Below are positions 17,701 to 25,613 of a stretch of DNA of 64,000 bases, in pieces (the first letter of the stretch is position 1; each line of letters opens with the position of its first letter). Position numbers and translations under genes: made by a program. The notes under the pieces were generated by a model. It did not search any database and was not told the DNA's origin. It saw only the letters and a program-made list of their open reading frames with translations. This DNA is from Pseudomonas sp. CHM02 (lineage in GTDB: Bacteria > Pseudomonadota > Gammaproteobacteria > Pseudomonadales > Pseudomonadaceae), in contig NZ_JFCA01000007.1 of NCBI RefSeq assembly GCF_000612585.1, forward strand, positions 1 to 64,000, in the 5' to 3' direction.

Positions 17701-20046
17701 CATGTGCTTCATGTGGTGGGTCACACGATGCAGCATGATCGCTACATCGCGGGGATAGTGCTTGTGCACGACACGTCTTCCGGGGTGTGCGTGGTCTATT
17801 GGCCCGAGGCTCCGCCAGCCCTGGTCCTCACCGAATACGCCAGCCTGCAACGGGCCCATGACGAACTGAATCGTATCGGTGCATTGCCGGAGAACGTCAA
17901 GGTACTGGCACGACAGGTTGCTCCCGGTTGGGCATTTGAGGCCATTGCCCATCATCCGGAGGTTGCCGACAGACCCCGCCAGGCATTCAGTACGCTTCAT
18001 CAATTACCTGTTTTTGTCATGAAGATGGGGATTTGGCAGGCGGGCAAGTTTATTCGCTCATTCAGCATCAGGCATGTGGAGCCGACGCCGTTAGAGTGCG
18101 AGGTCGAAAAACAAGCGATGGAACAGATTGCCAGTGATCCACAGCATTGGCTGGCTGTTGTCCCCACCTCTCTCGGCAACGCCCGGGCATTGCTGTACCG
18201 CGCCAGCGTGCTTGAACTGCAACGCCGGACCCAGGCGCTCAGTCAGTCCGGCAAGGAGTTGCAAAAATATCGAGTTCGTCGCCTTGGCGAGCAGAGCGAT
18301 ACCACCCGGCGGAGGTTGGTGGCATTTTTCTCTCCGTCATTCGGGCTGTTTAATGATGCTTATGAGCTGCTGCTTGCTGCGCGGCGCTACCATCGCTCTG
18401 GCGACCCCCATGATGCGGTCGATGTGGGCTTTATGACCGTCTTTTTGGCACTTGAGCTGTTATCGAACTTCATACCCGGCCCCAAGAAAGCGGGCACTGC
18501 ATTGCCCCATGCTCCACGGCCGACACCGAGCACCCTGCTGGGACGGATACGTCGCTTGCGCATGACCGCACTCGGCGAGCCTTTGCGCTTGGCGCCCCCG
18601 TCGGTCACTCAACTCAAGGCCCTGGAGCGTTTCAAGATCAAGGGCGTGCCTGAGGGCGCTGTAGCGCTCAAAGGGGAGGGCGAGCATGGGGTCTACGTAA
18701 AAAATGGCGAATTTTTCGTGACGGATGACACTCACCACTATCCGCTTTACAGGCGCGGCAGCGAGCGGTCGTTGCGCGTGAAAAACCGGCAGTCGCCGGG
18801 TCAAGACGAACTGATTCTGAATATCCACCAGCCCAGGGAATGGTTACTGGGCGCGGATGCGCCGGTGGCGGGGCCGAGCTCGGGCAGGCTCAACCCTTGG
18901 CCGGGGCAAGTGCCAGCGACGCCAGACTGGTGGCCACCCAGTGTGCGCGCCGCTACAGAACTGCGCATACTCCAATCACCTGCGCCAGCCTCCGATTGGT
19001 TCGATTGGAGGGTTCAGATGCCTGCGGGGCAGGTGCCTGCTTTTTCGGCGCTCGGGACGTTTCACGTGAACATGGGCGCCGAGAGATTATCCTACGACGC
19101 CATCTACATTGGAGCGTGGTATGACACGCAGTCAGCCTCTGGGATCGGGTATTACAGGTTGCTTGATGAGGGGAGCAATGCGCCAAGGAGCGGCATTGCG
19201 TTTATTACTCCGGATCAACTGCTGGTCTCACGTGCCTACATTGATATTGAGCGTTGGACCACGATTGCGCTTGGGGAGCAGCCCATACCGGTATCGCGCA
19301 CCGCGATGGGGGACTGGCAGTTGCATGCGCGCTTGTTTGACCGGCCTTTGGAGCGTTATGTAGGTGCTGCATTCCCCACTATGACCCTTCACAGCCAGAG
19401 AATGGCCGTCAGAAGGTTGATTGAATTGGCGGATACAACCTACGAGGCCACTGCCTCTCATCTGCTCAATATCCGTGCAACGCTGGACAATTGGTTGACT
19501 CCGCACACCATGGGCCTCGGCCAGACAGATGACTTGCTGAGAATGCTACGGACCACCGAAAGGCGCGGCACCTCGATCACCATCGGTAACGCGAGCCGGG
19601 CACCGGGTTTTACTCGCGTCGACTTCAGCGTGCAGGGGTTGGATTCGGCGTTGCGCTCCAGTGGAGCAGGGAAAAAAGAACAGCGAAACAGCGTGCAACG
19701 CGCGGCGATCCGCAACGTTCTGGAACAGCAGGGTTTCAACGTCTATGAAGTCGAGGTACGACGTACCGCCTATGCCATGCATGAACTGATCGCGATGCAC
19801 CGATCCTCCAACTCAGGCAAGGTGTACTACATCACCCCCCAGTGGGTTGAGCGAGGGAGTGTTCAGATAAAGAAGAGGCTGACGGACCGGTGGTTGAATC
19901 ACGCCATCAATGCTAATCCTGGTTCGCCTCCATTCGTGGCTGTCCAGCGTGCCATGCAGGAAAATCGATTGGTTCGGATAGTGGCGGGCGTTCAATGGCC
20001 CGTCGTTCAAGCGGACCCGCCCAGCGTCTATTTTGTGAGGGTGTGA
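14704..20046 (+). CDS. Giant dermonecrotic-toxin-like (ToxA_N/DUF6543-type) protein
   Basis: A 1780-residue protein with no signal peptide, resembling the large ToxA_N/DUF6543 proteins of Pseudomonas, which are thought to be delivered effectors or toxins. Visible parts, by approximate residue: a helical N-terminal region; a degenerate pentapeptide repeat at about 492-536; a ToxA_N-like core, with LVSSLDIGGQYDALINKVF near 914 and VVYWPEAPPALVLTEYASL near 1027; a hydrophobic stretch near 1239-1258; a GVYVKNGEFFV module near 1329; and a C-terminal 380 residues I do not recognise. No HExxH, NEL or ADP-ribosyltransferase motif was found. It sits between core purine genes, as accessory insertions do. 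Its activity is unknown. Confidence 0.7.
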   Translation: MTLAPDHPSVAPPFDMDDPGESASIRDLLARRINAAPQPSRLINQIVLADWRCKDSTQELARLIGRSPKVLAVIRTELRKAFEIDPDSLLFTEPKPPDPPRKVESLTERALSLLVLPTVEINVNRFTALSIKDDPNRRLPYRPLEVLQRVIAMRLFERLDHAASNYWNTLALGSWRTRRERWVELQKTLFADRAFMAHQLEELTNAGMAMVQALIDAPTADARERAGREWASVKVSQLMWPGTPAVAIPGALYLYREGSPSDAPHVIYLPGAVRNFYEAASFSALQCTLLGLNRSLFHQLWHCLPLSRRKALHRPADMSPATGFMCGLEVMDDALAQGAQALLAGQWANELGCAVKVYFSHVFSDTRPVPQPLDAADVLAHVERSRKQLVGGARLGVIGDQLLKWDQQRRAEEIVFASVAPGLALRTVEQQVKRYEKGLVALLDPDDLSAETPAYLGVMSLVGQLGVHTCDLNTLMQAAPSRLLEVAFWTERPTRECTARECAAKESPAMECTATENPAKECTARERPAGKCTTRRVSLFMQAQTEALLCEVQLLHRLKLIGTAHRDLVFEVMEQPLATKRPVSDTQVLSIAVGSEPDAFYPLHNVWVMTTAAAVRVPTRQRPVVLYAFGAEGGVKAFACVDALTRGLKASLSSPDGSVLWGAVERDKRSDLRAHAARGTLAVRYLEIKGRPLLAALKKLLGCHHRLYNSTEDIARIFSEVKDAELSRALLRGELEGQLKIPVNNALDQARANVELLRKTASEAKKLPPWLAYATRAQRKKFMHLQRLYLNSTYAFENRREHALPDLDTFARRALTARLSQDGISPSWDIDQCFIDMPDGVFGSFCGDSPECPVGDRNIKLTATPERTTFSLLKLALHNLDPQAPWTKWRFDRARYLQPDWKPRLSASYLIGLVSSLDIGGQYDALINKVFYPRIDAPHRPDEGRIPELLNRALRTGFQYHLFLATQQGMSATAQSIFKTAMAARTPQDLLKNQHQLQLHVLHVVGHTMQHDRYIAGIVLVHDTSSGVCVVYWPEAPPALVLTEYASLQRAHDELNRIGALPENVKVLARQVAPGWAFEAIAHHPEVADRPRQAFSTLHQLPVFVMKMGIWQAGKFIRSFSIRHVEPTPLECEVEKQAMEQIASDPQHWLAVVPTSLGNARALLYRASVLELQRRTQALSQSGKELQKYRVRRLGEQSDTTRRRLVAFFSPSFGLFNDAYELLLAARRYHRSGDPHDAVDVGFMTVFLALELLSNFIPGPKKAGTALPHAPRPTPSTLLGRIRRLRMTALGEPLRLAPPSVTQLKALERFKIKGVPEGAVALKGEGEHGVYVKNGEFFVTDDTHHYPLYRRGSERSLRVKNRQSPGQDELILNIHQPREWLLGADAPVAGPSSGRLNPWPGQVPATPDWWPPSVRAATELRILQSPAPASDWFDWRVQMPAGQVPAFSALGTFHVNMGAERLSYDAIYIGAWYDTQSASGIGYYRLLDEGSNAPRSGIAFITPDQLLVSRAYIDIERWTTIALGEQPIPVSRTAMGDWQLHARLFDRPLERYVGAAFPTMTLHSQRMAVRRLIELADTTYEATASHLLNIRATLDNWLTPHTMGLGQTDDLLRMLRTTERRGTSITIGNASRAPGFTRVDFSVQGLDSALRSSGAGKKEQRNSVQRAAIRNVLEQQGFNVYEVEVRRTAYAMHELIAMHRSSNSGKVYYITPQWVERGSVQIKKRLTDRWLNHAINANPGSPPFVAVQRAMQENRLVRIVAGVQWPVVQADPPSVYFVRV
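16177..16311 (+). repeat. 15-base degenerate tandem repeat inside the giant gene
   Basis: About eight or nine in-frame 15-base units encode pentapeptides of the form E-C-T-A-R/K (ECTAR, ECAAK, ESPAM, ECTAT, ENPAK, ECTAR, ERPAG, KCTTR). The stretch is unusually rich in Cys and Glu compared with the rest of the protein and has the look of a slippage-prone minisatellite. Confidence 0.85.
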
Positions 20047-20050
20047 GGCG

Positions 20051-20677
20051 TCAGCGGCTTAACAGAGAGGCTGCGCCGGCCCCGCTGAATAATACCGCGC
20101 TGACGCGGTTGAACCCGACCTGGCCCTTGCCGCTGCGCAGGTAGCGTGCCGCGCCCTGTGCACCAAGCCCGTAGGCCAACTTGCACAGCAGGTCGAGCAG
20201 GGCCCAGGTGGCGATCATGATCAGCAGCTGTGAGAGGAACGGCAGTTCGCTGCTGAGAAACTGCGGCAGGAAGGCGGCAAAGAACAGGATGTCCTTGGGG
20301 TTGCTGGCGCCCAGCACGAATGCGCGGCCAAACAAGGCGCGAAAACGCGGCGTAGCGACGGCCTGGGGCACTACCGCGCCCTGGGACGGTTGACGCGATT
20401 GCTGCCAGCTCTGCCAGGCGAGGTAGAACAGGTAGAGCGCGCCGATGATCTTCAGCGCGCTGAACAACTGTTCTGAGGCCAGCAGCAGCGCGCCCAGGCC
20501 AAGTGCCGAGGCGCTCAACAGGCAGACCGAGGCAAACACGCCTCCCAGAAACGCCGGGTACGAGCGACGCAGACCATAGTTGAGGCTGTTGCTGATCATC
20601 AGCAAGGACAGCGGGCCGGGGATCAGGATCACGATCAATGCAGCACCGCTGAACAGCAGCCAGGTTTCCAGGGTCAT
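20051..20677 (-). CDS. LysE/RhtB family exporter
   Basis: An inner-membrane amino-acid-type exporter of 208 residues with about six hydrophobic helices. The family's early motif IPGPLSLLMISNSLNYGLR (near residues 19-37) and the ASNPKDILFFAAFLPQF stretch (near 123-139) are present. The substrate is not predictable. It starts 13 bases after the purine permease stop, so the two are probably co-transcribed. It converges with the giant gene, leaving four bases between stop codons. A link to purines is possible but unproven. Confidence 0.88.
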   Translation of the reverse strand: MTLETWLLFSGAALIVILIPGPLSLLMISNSLNYGLRRSYPAFLGGVFASVCLLSASALGLGALLLASEQLFSALKIIGALYLFYLAWQSWQQSRQPSQGAVVPQAVATPRFRALFGRAFVLGASNPKDILFFAAFLPQFLSSELPFLSQLLIMIATWALLDLLCKLAYGLGAQGAARYLRSGKGQVGFNRVSAVLFSGAGAASLLSR

Positions 20678-20690
20678 GCGTTACTCCTTC

Positions 20691-22037
20691 TTATAGAAAT
20701 ATGAACTTGGCGATGAAAATCGCGCACAGCACCCACAGGCTGACGGAAATCTCGCGGTACTTGCCGGTGCCCGCCTTCAGCGCCACATACGTGATAAAGC
20801 CCAGGGCGATACCGTCGGCGACCGAGAACGTCAGCGGCATCATGATCGCGGTGACGATCGCCGGGATGCTGTCGGTGGCTTCGTCCCAATTGATGTGGGC
20901 CATGCTAGCCATCATCAGCATCGCCACATAAATCAGCGCACCCGCAGTGGCATAGGCCGGAATCATCCCGGCCAGTGGCGCAAAAAACATCGCCGCCACA
21001 AACAGGATGCCCACGGTGACGGCGGTGAGCCCGGTACGACCCCCTGCAGCCACGCCCGCAGCACTTTCCACGTAGCTGGTCACCGGCGGTACGCCGACCA
21101 TGGCGCCGAACACGCTGGAAGCACTGTCGGCCTTCAGCGCACGGGACAGGTTATCGATCCTGCCGTCGGCATTGACCAGCCCGGCGCGTTGCGCAACGCC
21201 CATCAGTGTACCTGCGGTATCAAACATGTGTACAAAAAGAAACGCAAATACCACGCTTATCATGCTGACATTGAACACACCTTTCACATCCATCGCCATC
21301 CAGGTCGGTGCCAGGCTGGGTGGCGTGGAGAGGATGCCGTTGTAGTGCACCAGGCCCAAGCCCCATCCGGCCAGGGTCACGGCGATGATGCTGATGAGGA
21401 TCGCGCCGAACACGCGGTGGTAACTGAGGATGGCGATCAGCAAAAAGCACACCGCTGCCAGCAGCGGGGCGGGTTCGTGCAGTGAGCCGAGTTTGATCAA
21501 GGTCGCCGGGCTGTCGACGATGATACCGGCGGTCTTCAACCCGATCACCCCTAGAAACAAGCCGACACCGGCGCCCATGGCGTGGCGCAGGCTGACCGGA
21601 ATGCTGTTGAGCAGCCATTCACGCACCCGCGAGAGCGTCAGGCCCATGAACAGCACGCCGGAGATGAACACCGCGCCCAGCGCGGTTTCCCAGGTGTAGC
21701 CCATGGTGCCGACCACTGTGTAGGTGAAAAACGCGTTCAAGCCCATGCCCGGCGCCAGGCCCACCGGCCAGTTGGCGTACAAACCCATCAACAGGCAGCC
21801 CAGCGCGGCGGCGATGCAGGTGGCGACAAAAGCCGCGCCATGATCGATACCGGCGTCGGCCATGATGTTCGGGTTGACGAAGATGATGTAGGCCATGGTA
21901 ATGAAGGTCGTGAGGCCGGCAATCAGCTCGGTCTTCACTGTGGTGCCATGCAAGCGCAGTTTGAACAGGCGTTCCAGCCAGCCACTGTGCGTCGGTGAAA
22001 GATCCAGCGTTGGGGCATCGGATTTGCGGCTATCCAC
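20691..22037 (-). CDS. AzgA-type NCS2 permease for adenine/hypoxanthine/guanine
   Basis: A purine:proton symporter of the AzgA branch of NCS2 (448 aa), distinct from the permease at 7.8 kb. Diagnostic stretches are ITMAYIIFVNPNIMADAG near residue 46, GLAPGMGLNAFFTY near 92 and VTSYVESAAGVAAGGRTGL in the second half. The start is GTG at 22035-22037, with GAGGAG about nine bases upstream. A perfect TTGTATACAA palindrome lies about 130 bases before the start, matching the site in front of puuE, so joint control with urate breakdown is plausible. Confidence 0.9.
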   Translation of the reverse strand: MDSRKSDAPTLDLSPTHSGWLERLFKLRLHGTTVKTELIAGLTTFITMAYIIFVNPNIMADAGIDHGAAFVATCIAAALGCLLMGLYANWPVGLAPGMGLNAFFTYTVVGTMGYTWETALGAVFISGVLFMGLTLSRVREWLLNSIPVSLRHAMGAGVGLFLGVIGLKTAGIIVDSPATLIKLGSLHEPAPLLAAVCFLLIAILSYHRVFGAILISIIAVTLAGWGLGLVHYNGILSTPPSLAPTWMAMDVKGVFNVSMISVVFAFLFVHMFDTAGTLMGVAQRAGLVNADGRIDNLSRALKADSASSVFGAMVGVPPVTSYVESAAGVAAGGRTGLTAVTVGILFVAAMFFAPLAGMIPAYATAGALIYVAMLMMASMAHINWDEATDSIPAIVTAIMMPLTFSVADGIALGFITYVALKAGTGKYREISVSLWVLCAIFIAKFIFL

Positions 22038-22166
22038 AGCGAGTACTCCTCAAGAGTTTTATTGTTATTTCCAGCGCCGGTCACACATGTGGGCAACAGC
22101 GCTTTGAGGTACTGGCGGGTTTTGTTGACCAATAGGTCAGGAACTCGCACGAAGCGAATTATGCTT

Positions 22167-22176
22167 TTGTATACAA
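22167..22176. promoter_or_regulatory. TTGTATACAA palindrome upstream of the AzgA-type permease
   Basis: The same perfect 10-mer as at 13846-13855, here with extra symmetric T/A flanks (TTTGTATACAAA), in the 207-base gap between the marR gene and the permease. It is a candidate operator for a purine-responsive regulator. Confidence 0.5.
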
Positions 22177-22244
22177 AGAAAGCAAATAATGTTTTACGTT
22201 TGGCGTTCGAAAGAGATGAAAGGCGCACCCACTCGCCACAGGGA

Positions 22245-22679
22245 TCAAGGTTGGTGTGCGAGCGCCTGGTTCACCGCCAGCCACCCGGCCACTGCGTCTT
22301 CGCCCGCGTCACTGAATGCGCGCTGCAACAATTTTACTTGCTCGCGGCGCAGTGACTGCTCGAAACGCAGACCTTCTTCGCTCAACGCCAACAGGCGTTT
22401 GCGTTTGTCGGTCTCGGACGCGACGCTGTCCACCAGGTGCATTTCCTGCAACTGGCGCAATGGCATGTTCAGCGCCTGCTTGCTCACGCCCAGCAGTTCC
22501 AGCAGTTCCTTCACGCTCAATGTTGGGTAGCGTGCGATAAAAAACACAATGCGCTGGTGCACCCGGCTCAGGCCGCGGCGCTCGAGCATTTCGTCAGCCT
22601 TGGCGGTGAACGCCTGGTAGCCGAAGAAGAATGCTTCCATGGCCTCTTGCTGGGCGGTTGGGTTTTTAAGGTCAAGCAT
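22245..22679 (-). CDS. MarR family transcriptional regulator
   Basis: A 144-residue winged-helix repressor-type protein. The HTH region SVKELLELLGVSKQALNMPLRQLQE (about residues 55-80) and the wing (SETDKRKRLLALSEEG) match MarR proteins. The start is the ATG at 22677-22679. It is divergent from the aminotransferase gene, with an 81-base gap containing repeated TTGACGTAT sites, so it probably controls itself and that gene. The ligand is unknown. Confidence 0.88.
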   Translation of the reverse strand: MLDLKNPTAQQEAMEAFFFGYQAFTAKADEMLERRGLSRVHQRIVFFIARYPTLSVKELLELLGVSKQALNMPLRQLQEMHLVDSVASETDKRKRLLALSEEGLRFEQSLRREQVKLLQRAFSDAGEDAVAGWLAVNQALAHQP

Positions 22680-22680
22680 A

Positions 22681-22731
22681 TTGACGTATCCGTGCAAGTC
22701 ATCGTAATTTCGGTCAACAAGTTTGACGTAT
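22681..22731. promoter_or_regulatory. Repeated TTGACGTAT sites in the marR/aminotransferase gap
   Basis: TTGACGTAT occurs at 22681-22689 and again at 22723-22731, 42 bases apart (about four helical turns). The second copy also forms an imperfect inverted repeat with GTCAAC at 22713. They are likely MarR-binding sites. Confidence 0.5.
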
Positions 22732-22760
22732 TTTCCATCGTCTTCGCTACCGGTGACCCC

Positions 22761-23927
22761 ATGGCCTTCTCTGAACGTGTTACGCGCCTCAAAAGCTCCT
22801 TGATCCGTGAAATCCTCGCGGCAGCCCAGCGTCCGGAAGTGATGTCGTTCGCCGGTGGCCTGCCCGCAGAAGCCATGTTGCCCGCGCTGGACTGGGATGA
22901 CCTGCCGCTGAATATCGGCCAGTACGGCATGAGCGAAGGCGAACCGCAGCTGCGCGAGTTGCTCGCCGCCGAAGCGCGCGCGTTGGGTGTGCCGTGCCAG
23001 GCCAGCCAGGTGCTGGTGGTCAGCGGGTCCCAGCAAACCCTGGACTTGGCGGCCAAGCTGTACATCGACAAAGGCACGCAGATCTTGCTGGAAGGCCCGA
23101 CCTACCTGGCCGCGTTGCAGATCTTCCAACTGTTCGGCGCGGACTGCCTCACCGTGCAACTGGAGGCCGACGGCCCGAACCTCAGCGCGTTGCGCACCCA
23201 CCTCGAACGCCATCGGCCGGCGTTCATCTACCTGATCCCGACGTTCCAGAACCCCTCGGCCGTGCGCTACAGCGAAGCCAAGCGCGAGGCTGTTGCTGCG
23301 CTGCTCGATGAGTTCGGCGTGACGCTGATCGAAGACGAACCCTATCGCGAGCTGACCTTTGACGGCGGCAGCGCCAAACCCATTGCCGGGCGCCTGAGAA
23401 AGGCCAGCTGGATCTACACCGGCACCGTCTCCAAAACGTTGTTGCCGGGCCTGCGCGTCGGTTACCTGATCGCCAGCCCCGACTTGTTCCCGCACCTGCT
23501 CAAGCTCAAGCAGTCGGCGGACCTGCACACCAGCCGCGTCGGCCAATGGCAGGCGATGCAGTGGATCGGCACGCAAAAATACCAGCAACACCTGATGGAA
23601 CTGCGCCGCTTCTACCGCGAGCGCCGCGATGCATTCCAGGCCGCACTCGAACGGCATTTCAGCGACCTGGCGGACTGGCAGGTGCCCCAGGGTGGATTAT
23701 TCTTCTGGCTGACCTTGAAACAGCCGCTCGACACCCGCACCTTGTTGGCTCAAGCGCTCGACCAGAACGTCGCGTTCATGCCCGGTGAACCGTTCTTTTC
23801 CGAGCCAGACCGACACCTTGGCTCGTTGCGGCTCAATTTCAGCCATATCGACCCGGCCCGTTTGGACGAAGGTCTCAAGCGCCTGGCCGCGGTGGTCCGT
23901 CAAGCACAGCACGCGCAAGCGGCATAA
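22761..23927 (+). CDS. PLP-dependent aminotransferase (fold type I)
   Basis: A 388-residue class I/II-type aminotransferase, related to the 2-aminoadipate/MocR-catalytic group. It shows a substrate-binding N-terminus (MSFAGGLPAEAMLP), a PLP phosphate-binding region, NPSAVRYS near residue 160, IEDEPYREL near 190 and the PLP-lysine motif TGTVSKTLLPGLRVGY near 222. The start is the ATG giving MAFSERVTRL; the frame is open further upstream but that DNA is the shared promoter. It is followed after 10 bases by a GST gene. The amino donor is unknown. Confidence 0.87.
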   Translation: MAFSERVTRLKSSLIREILAAAQRPEVMSFAGGLPAEAMLPALDWDDLPLNIGQYGMSEGEPQLRELLAAEARALGVPCQASQVLVVSGSQQTLDLAAKLYIDKGTQILLEGPTYLAALQIFQLFGADCLTVQLEADGPNLSALRTHLERHRPAFIYLIPTFQNPSAVRYSEAKREAVAALLDEFGVTLIEDEPYRELTFDGGSAKPIAGRLRKASWIYTGTVSKTLLPGLRVGYLIASPDLFPHLLKLKQSADLHTSRVGQWQAMQWIGTQKYQQHLMELRRFYRERRDAFQAALERHFSDLADWQVPQGGLFFWLTLKQPLDTRTLLAQALDQNVAFMPGEPFFSEPDRHLGSLRLNFSHIDPARLDEGLKRLAAVVRQAQHAQAA

Positions 23928-23937
23928 GGGGAGCCCC

Positions 23938-24540
23938 ATGTACAAGGTTTATGGCGACTACAAGTCGGGCAACTGCTACAAGGTCAAATTGATGCTCAGC
24001 CTGCTGGGCATCCCGTATCAATGGGTGGATGTGGACATCCTCAAGGGTGACACCCAGACCGCCGAATTCCTGGCGAAGAACCCCAACGGCAAGATCCCCG
24101 TGCTGGAGCTGGAAGACGGCACCTGCCTGTGGGAGTCCAACGCGATCCTCAACTTCCTCGCCGATGGCAGCGAGTTCCTGCCGACCGAGCCGCGCCTGCG
24201 CACTCAAGTGTTGCAATGGCAGTTCTTCGAGCAGTACAGCCACGAGCCGTACATTGCGGTGGCGCGGTTTATCCAGTTTTACCTGAGGCTGCCCGAGGAA
24301 CGCCTGGAGGAATACAAGAAGTTGCACAAGGGCGGTTACAAGGCACTCAAAGTCATGGAGCGCCAGCTGCAGTTGACGCCGTACCTGGTGGGCGATCAGT
24401 TCTCCATCGCGGACGTGGCCTTGTATGCCTACACCCATGTGGCGAATGAAGGTGGTTTTGAGTTGGATGCTTATCCGGGTGTGCAGGCGTGGTTGAAGCG
24501 TGTTGCCAGCCATCCCAAGCACGTGCCAATGCTCGACTGA
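23938..24540 (+). CDS. Glutathione S-transferase family protein
   Basis: A 200-residue cytosolic GST with an N-terminal thioredoxin-fold domain (YKSGNCYKVKLMLSLLG, then GKIPVLELEDG and ESNAIL for glutathione binding) and an all-helical C-terminal domain. GGGG lies before the ATG at 23938, ten bases after the aminotransferase stop, so the pair forms an operon probably under the divergent MarR protein. That pattern suggests detoxification or processing of an electrophilic or amino substrate, which is inference. Confidence 0.88.
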   Translation: MYKVYGDYKSGNCYKVKLMLSLLGIPYQWVDVDILKGDTQTAEFLAKNPNGKIPVLELEDGTCLWESNAILNFLADGSEFLPTEPRLRTQVLQWQFFEQYSHEPYIAVARFIQFYLRLPEERLEEYKKLHKGGYKALKVMERQLQLTPYLVGDQFSIADVALYAYTHVANEGGFELDAYPGVQAWLKRVASHPKHVPMLD

Positions 24541-24552
24541 ACCCCCCTGATC

Positions 24553-24619
24553 TGTAGGAGCCCGGCTTGCCGGCGATGCGTTTTCAATCGCGCCATCGCC
24601 AGCAAGCCAGGCGCCTACA
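24553..24619. repeat. REP inverted pair (class B)
   Basis: Inverted copies of the TGTAGGMGCCCGGCTTGCC type between the GST and LysR genes. The right edge contains the LysR stop codon on the minus strand. Confidence 0.86.
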
Positions 24620-25502
24620 CAGGTCGCATTTCAGTGTTCAAGAGCTCGAAGCAGCGTTGCGCCGCCGGACTCAACCCCATCCCGCTGCGACTGATCAGCC
24701 CGATCTCCCGGTTCACGCCGGGGTGATCGATGTCGATGCGCTTCAACCCCTCCAGGCTGTCCGCCGCCGACTCCGGCAGCACACTGATCCCCAACCCCTG
24801 GCGCACCAATGCCAGCACGGTCGACATGTAGTTGGCCTCCATCCCCGCATTCATCGTCAGGCGTGTCTCATCGAACAGCGCGTCCACTTGTTCACGCACG
24901 CTGCTGTCACGCCCTGTGAGGATGATCGGTTGGTCCGCCAGTTGTTCCAGGGCCAGTGTGCGATGGCGGGTCAGCGGATGATCCACCGGCACAAATGCAC
25001 ACAAGCGATCATTCAGCACCGGCACGAAGTCCAGGCCATGGCTGAGCCGTGCGCGCACGCCGATGCCAAAATCCACTTCGCCGGAACGCACCTGGGCATG
25101 AATGCGATGGGCCACCAGGTCATGCAGGCGTACTTCAATCCCGGCAAAACGTTCACGGAACAGGCGTAGAACCGGCGGCAGAGTGCCGGCACACACCGAG
25201 GGCAGGGCGGCGATGGTGACCACGCCACGGCGCAAGGCGGCGAGGTCGCGGGAGCCGGTGACAATGTTGTCCAGGTCGAGCAGCAGTTTTTCCATCGGCC
25301 CGCGGGCGTCCTGGCCGGCGGCGGTGATGCTGACATGGCGCGGGCTGCGATCGAGCAGGGTGACGCCTAGCCAGTCTTCCAACTGTTGGACTTGCACCGT
25401 CAGCGCCGACGGCGACAGATGCAGCTCATTGGCTGCCTTGGTGAAACTGCCGGTGCGGGCGACCGCAAGGAACGCCTGAATGTGCTGGATGCTGTTCTTC
25501 AT
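24615..25502 (-). CDS. LysR family transcriptional regulator
   Basis: A 295-residue LysR regulator with an N-terminal winged HTH (AFLAVARTGSFTKAANELHLSPSALTVQVQQLE) and a periplasmic-binding-protein-like effector domain. The start is the ATG giving MKNSIQHIQAF; a longer frame to 25580 enters the promoter. It is divergent from the CitMHS carrier with a 111-base gap, the classic arrangement for control of the neighbouring operon. The effector is probably the carrier substrate or a product of the AtuA-like pair. Confidence 0.9.
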   Translation of the reverse strand: MKNSIQHIQAFLAVARTGSFTKAANELHLSPSALTVQVQQLEDWLGVTLLDRSPRHVSITAAGQDARGPMEKLLLDLDNIVTGSRDLAALRRGVVTIAALPSVCAGTLPPVLRLFRERFAGIEVRLHDLVAHRIHAQVRSGEVDFGIGVRARLSHGLDFVPVLNDRLCAFVPVDHPLTRHRTLALEQLADQPIILTGRDSSVREQVDALFDETRLTMNAGMEANYMSTVLALVRQGLGISVLPESAADSLEGLKRIDIDHPGVNREIGLISRSGMGLSPAAQRCFELLNTEMRPV

Positions 25503-25613
25503 TTTGTTTTTCCGAACACTGGCTGGTGAATATTCCAATTTACAAAGACTAACCCGCTTCCAATACTTCAGGGAAAACAATAACCGGCCACCAAGGCCGC
25601 TCTGGAGTAACCC

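Noticed and set aside
19777..19803. Zinc protease motif in the C-terminus of the giant protein
   Set aside because: The local sequence HELIAMH does not have the HExxH spacing.
14704..20046. Giant gene as an adhesin or Rhs/FHA-type protein
   Set aside because: No signal peptide, no YD repeats, no haemagglutinin repeats and no long regular beta-repeat pattern. The ToxA_N-like motifs fit better.
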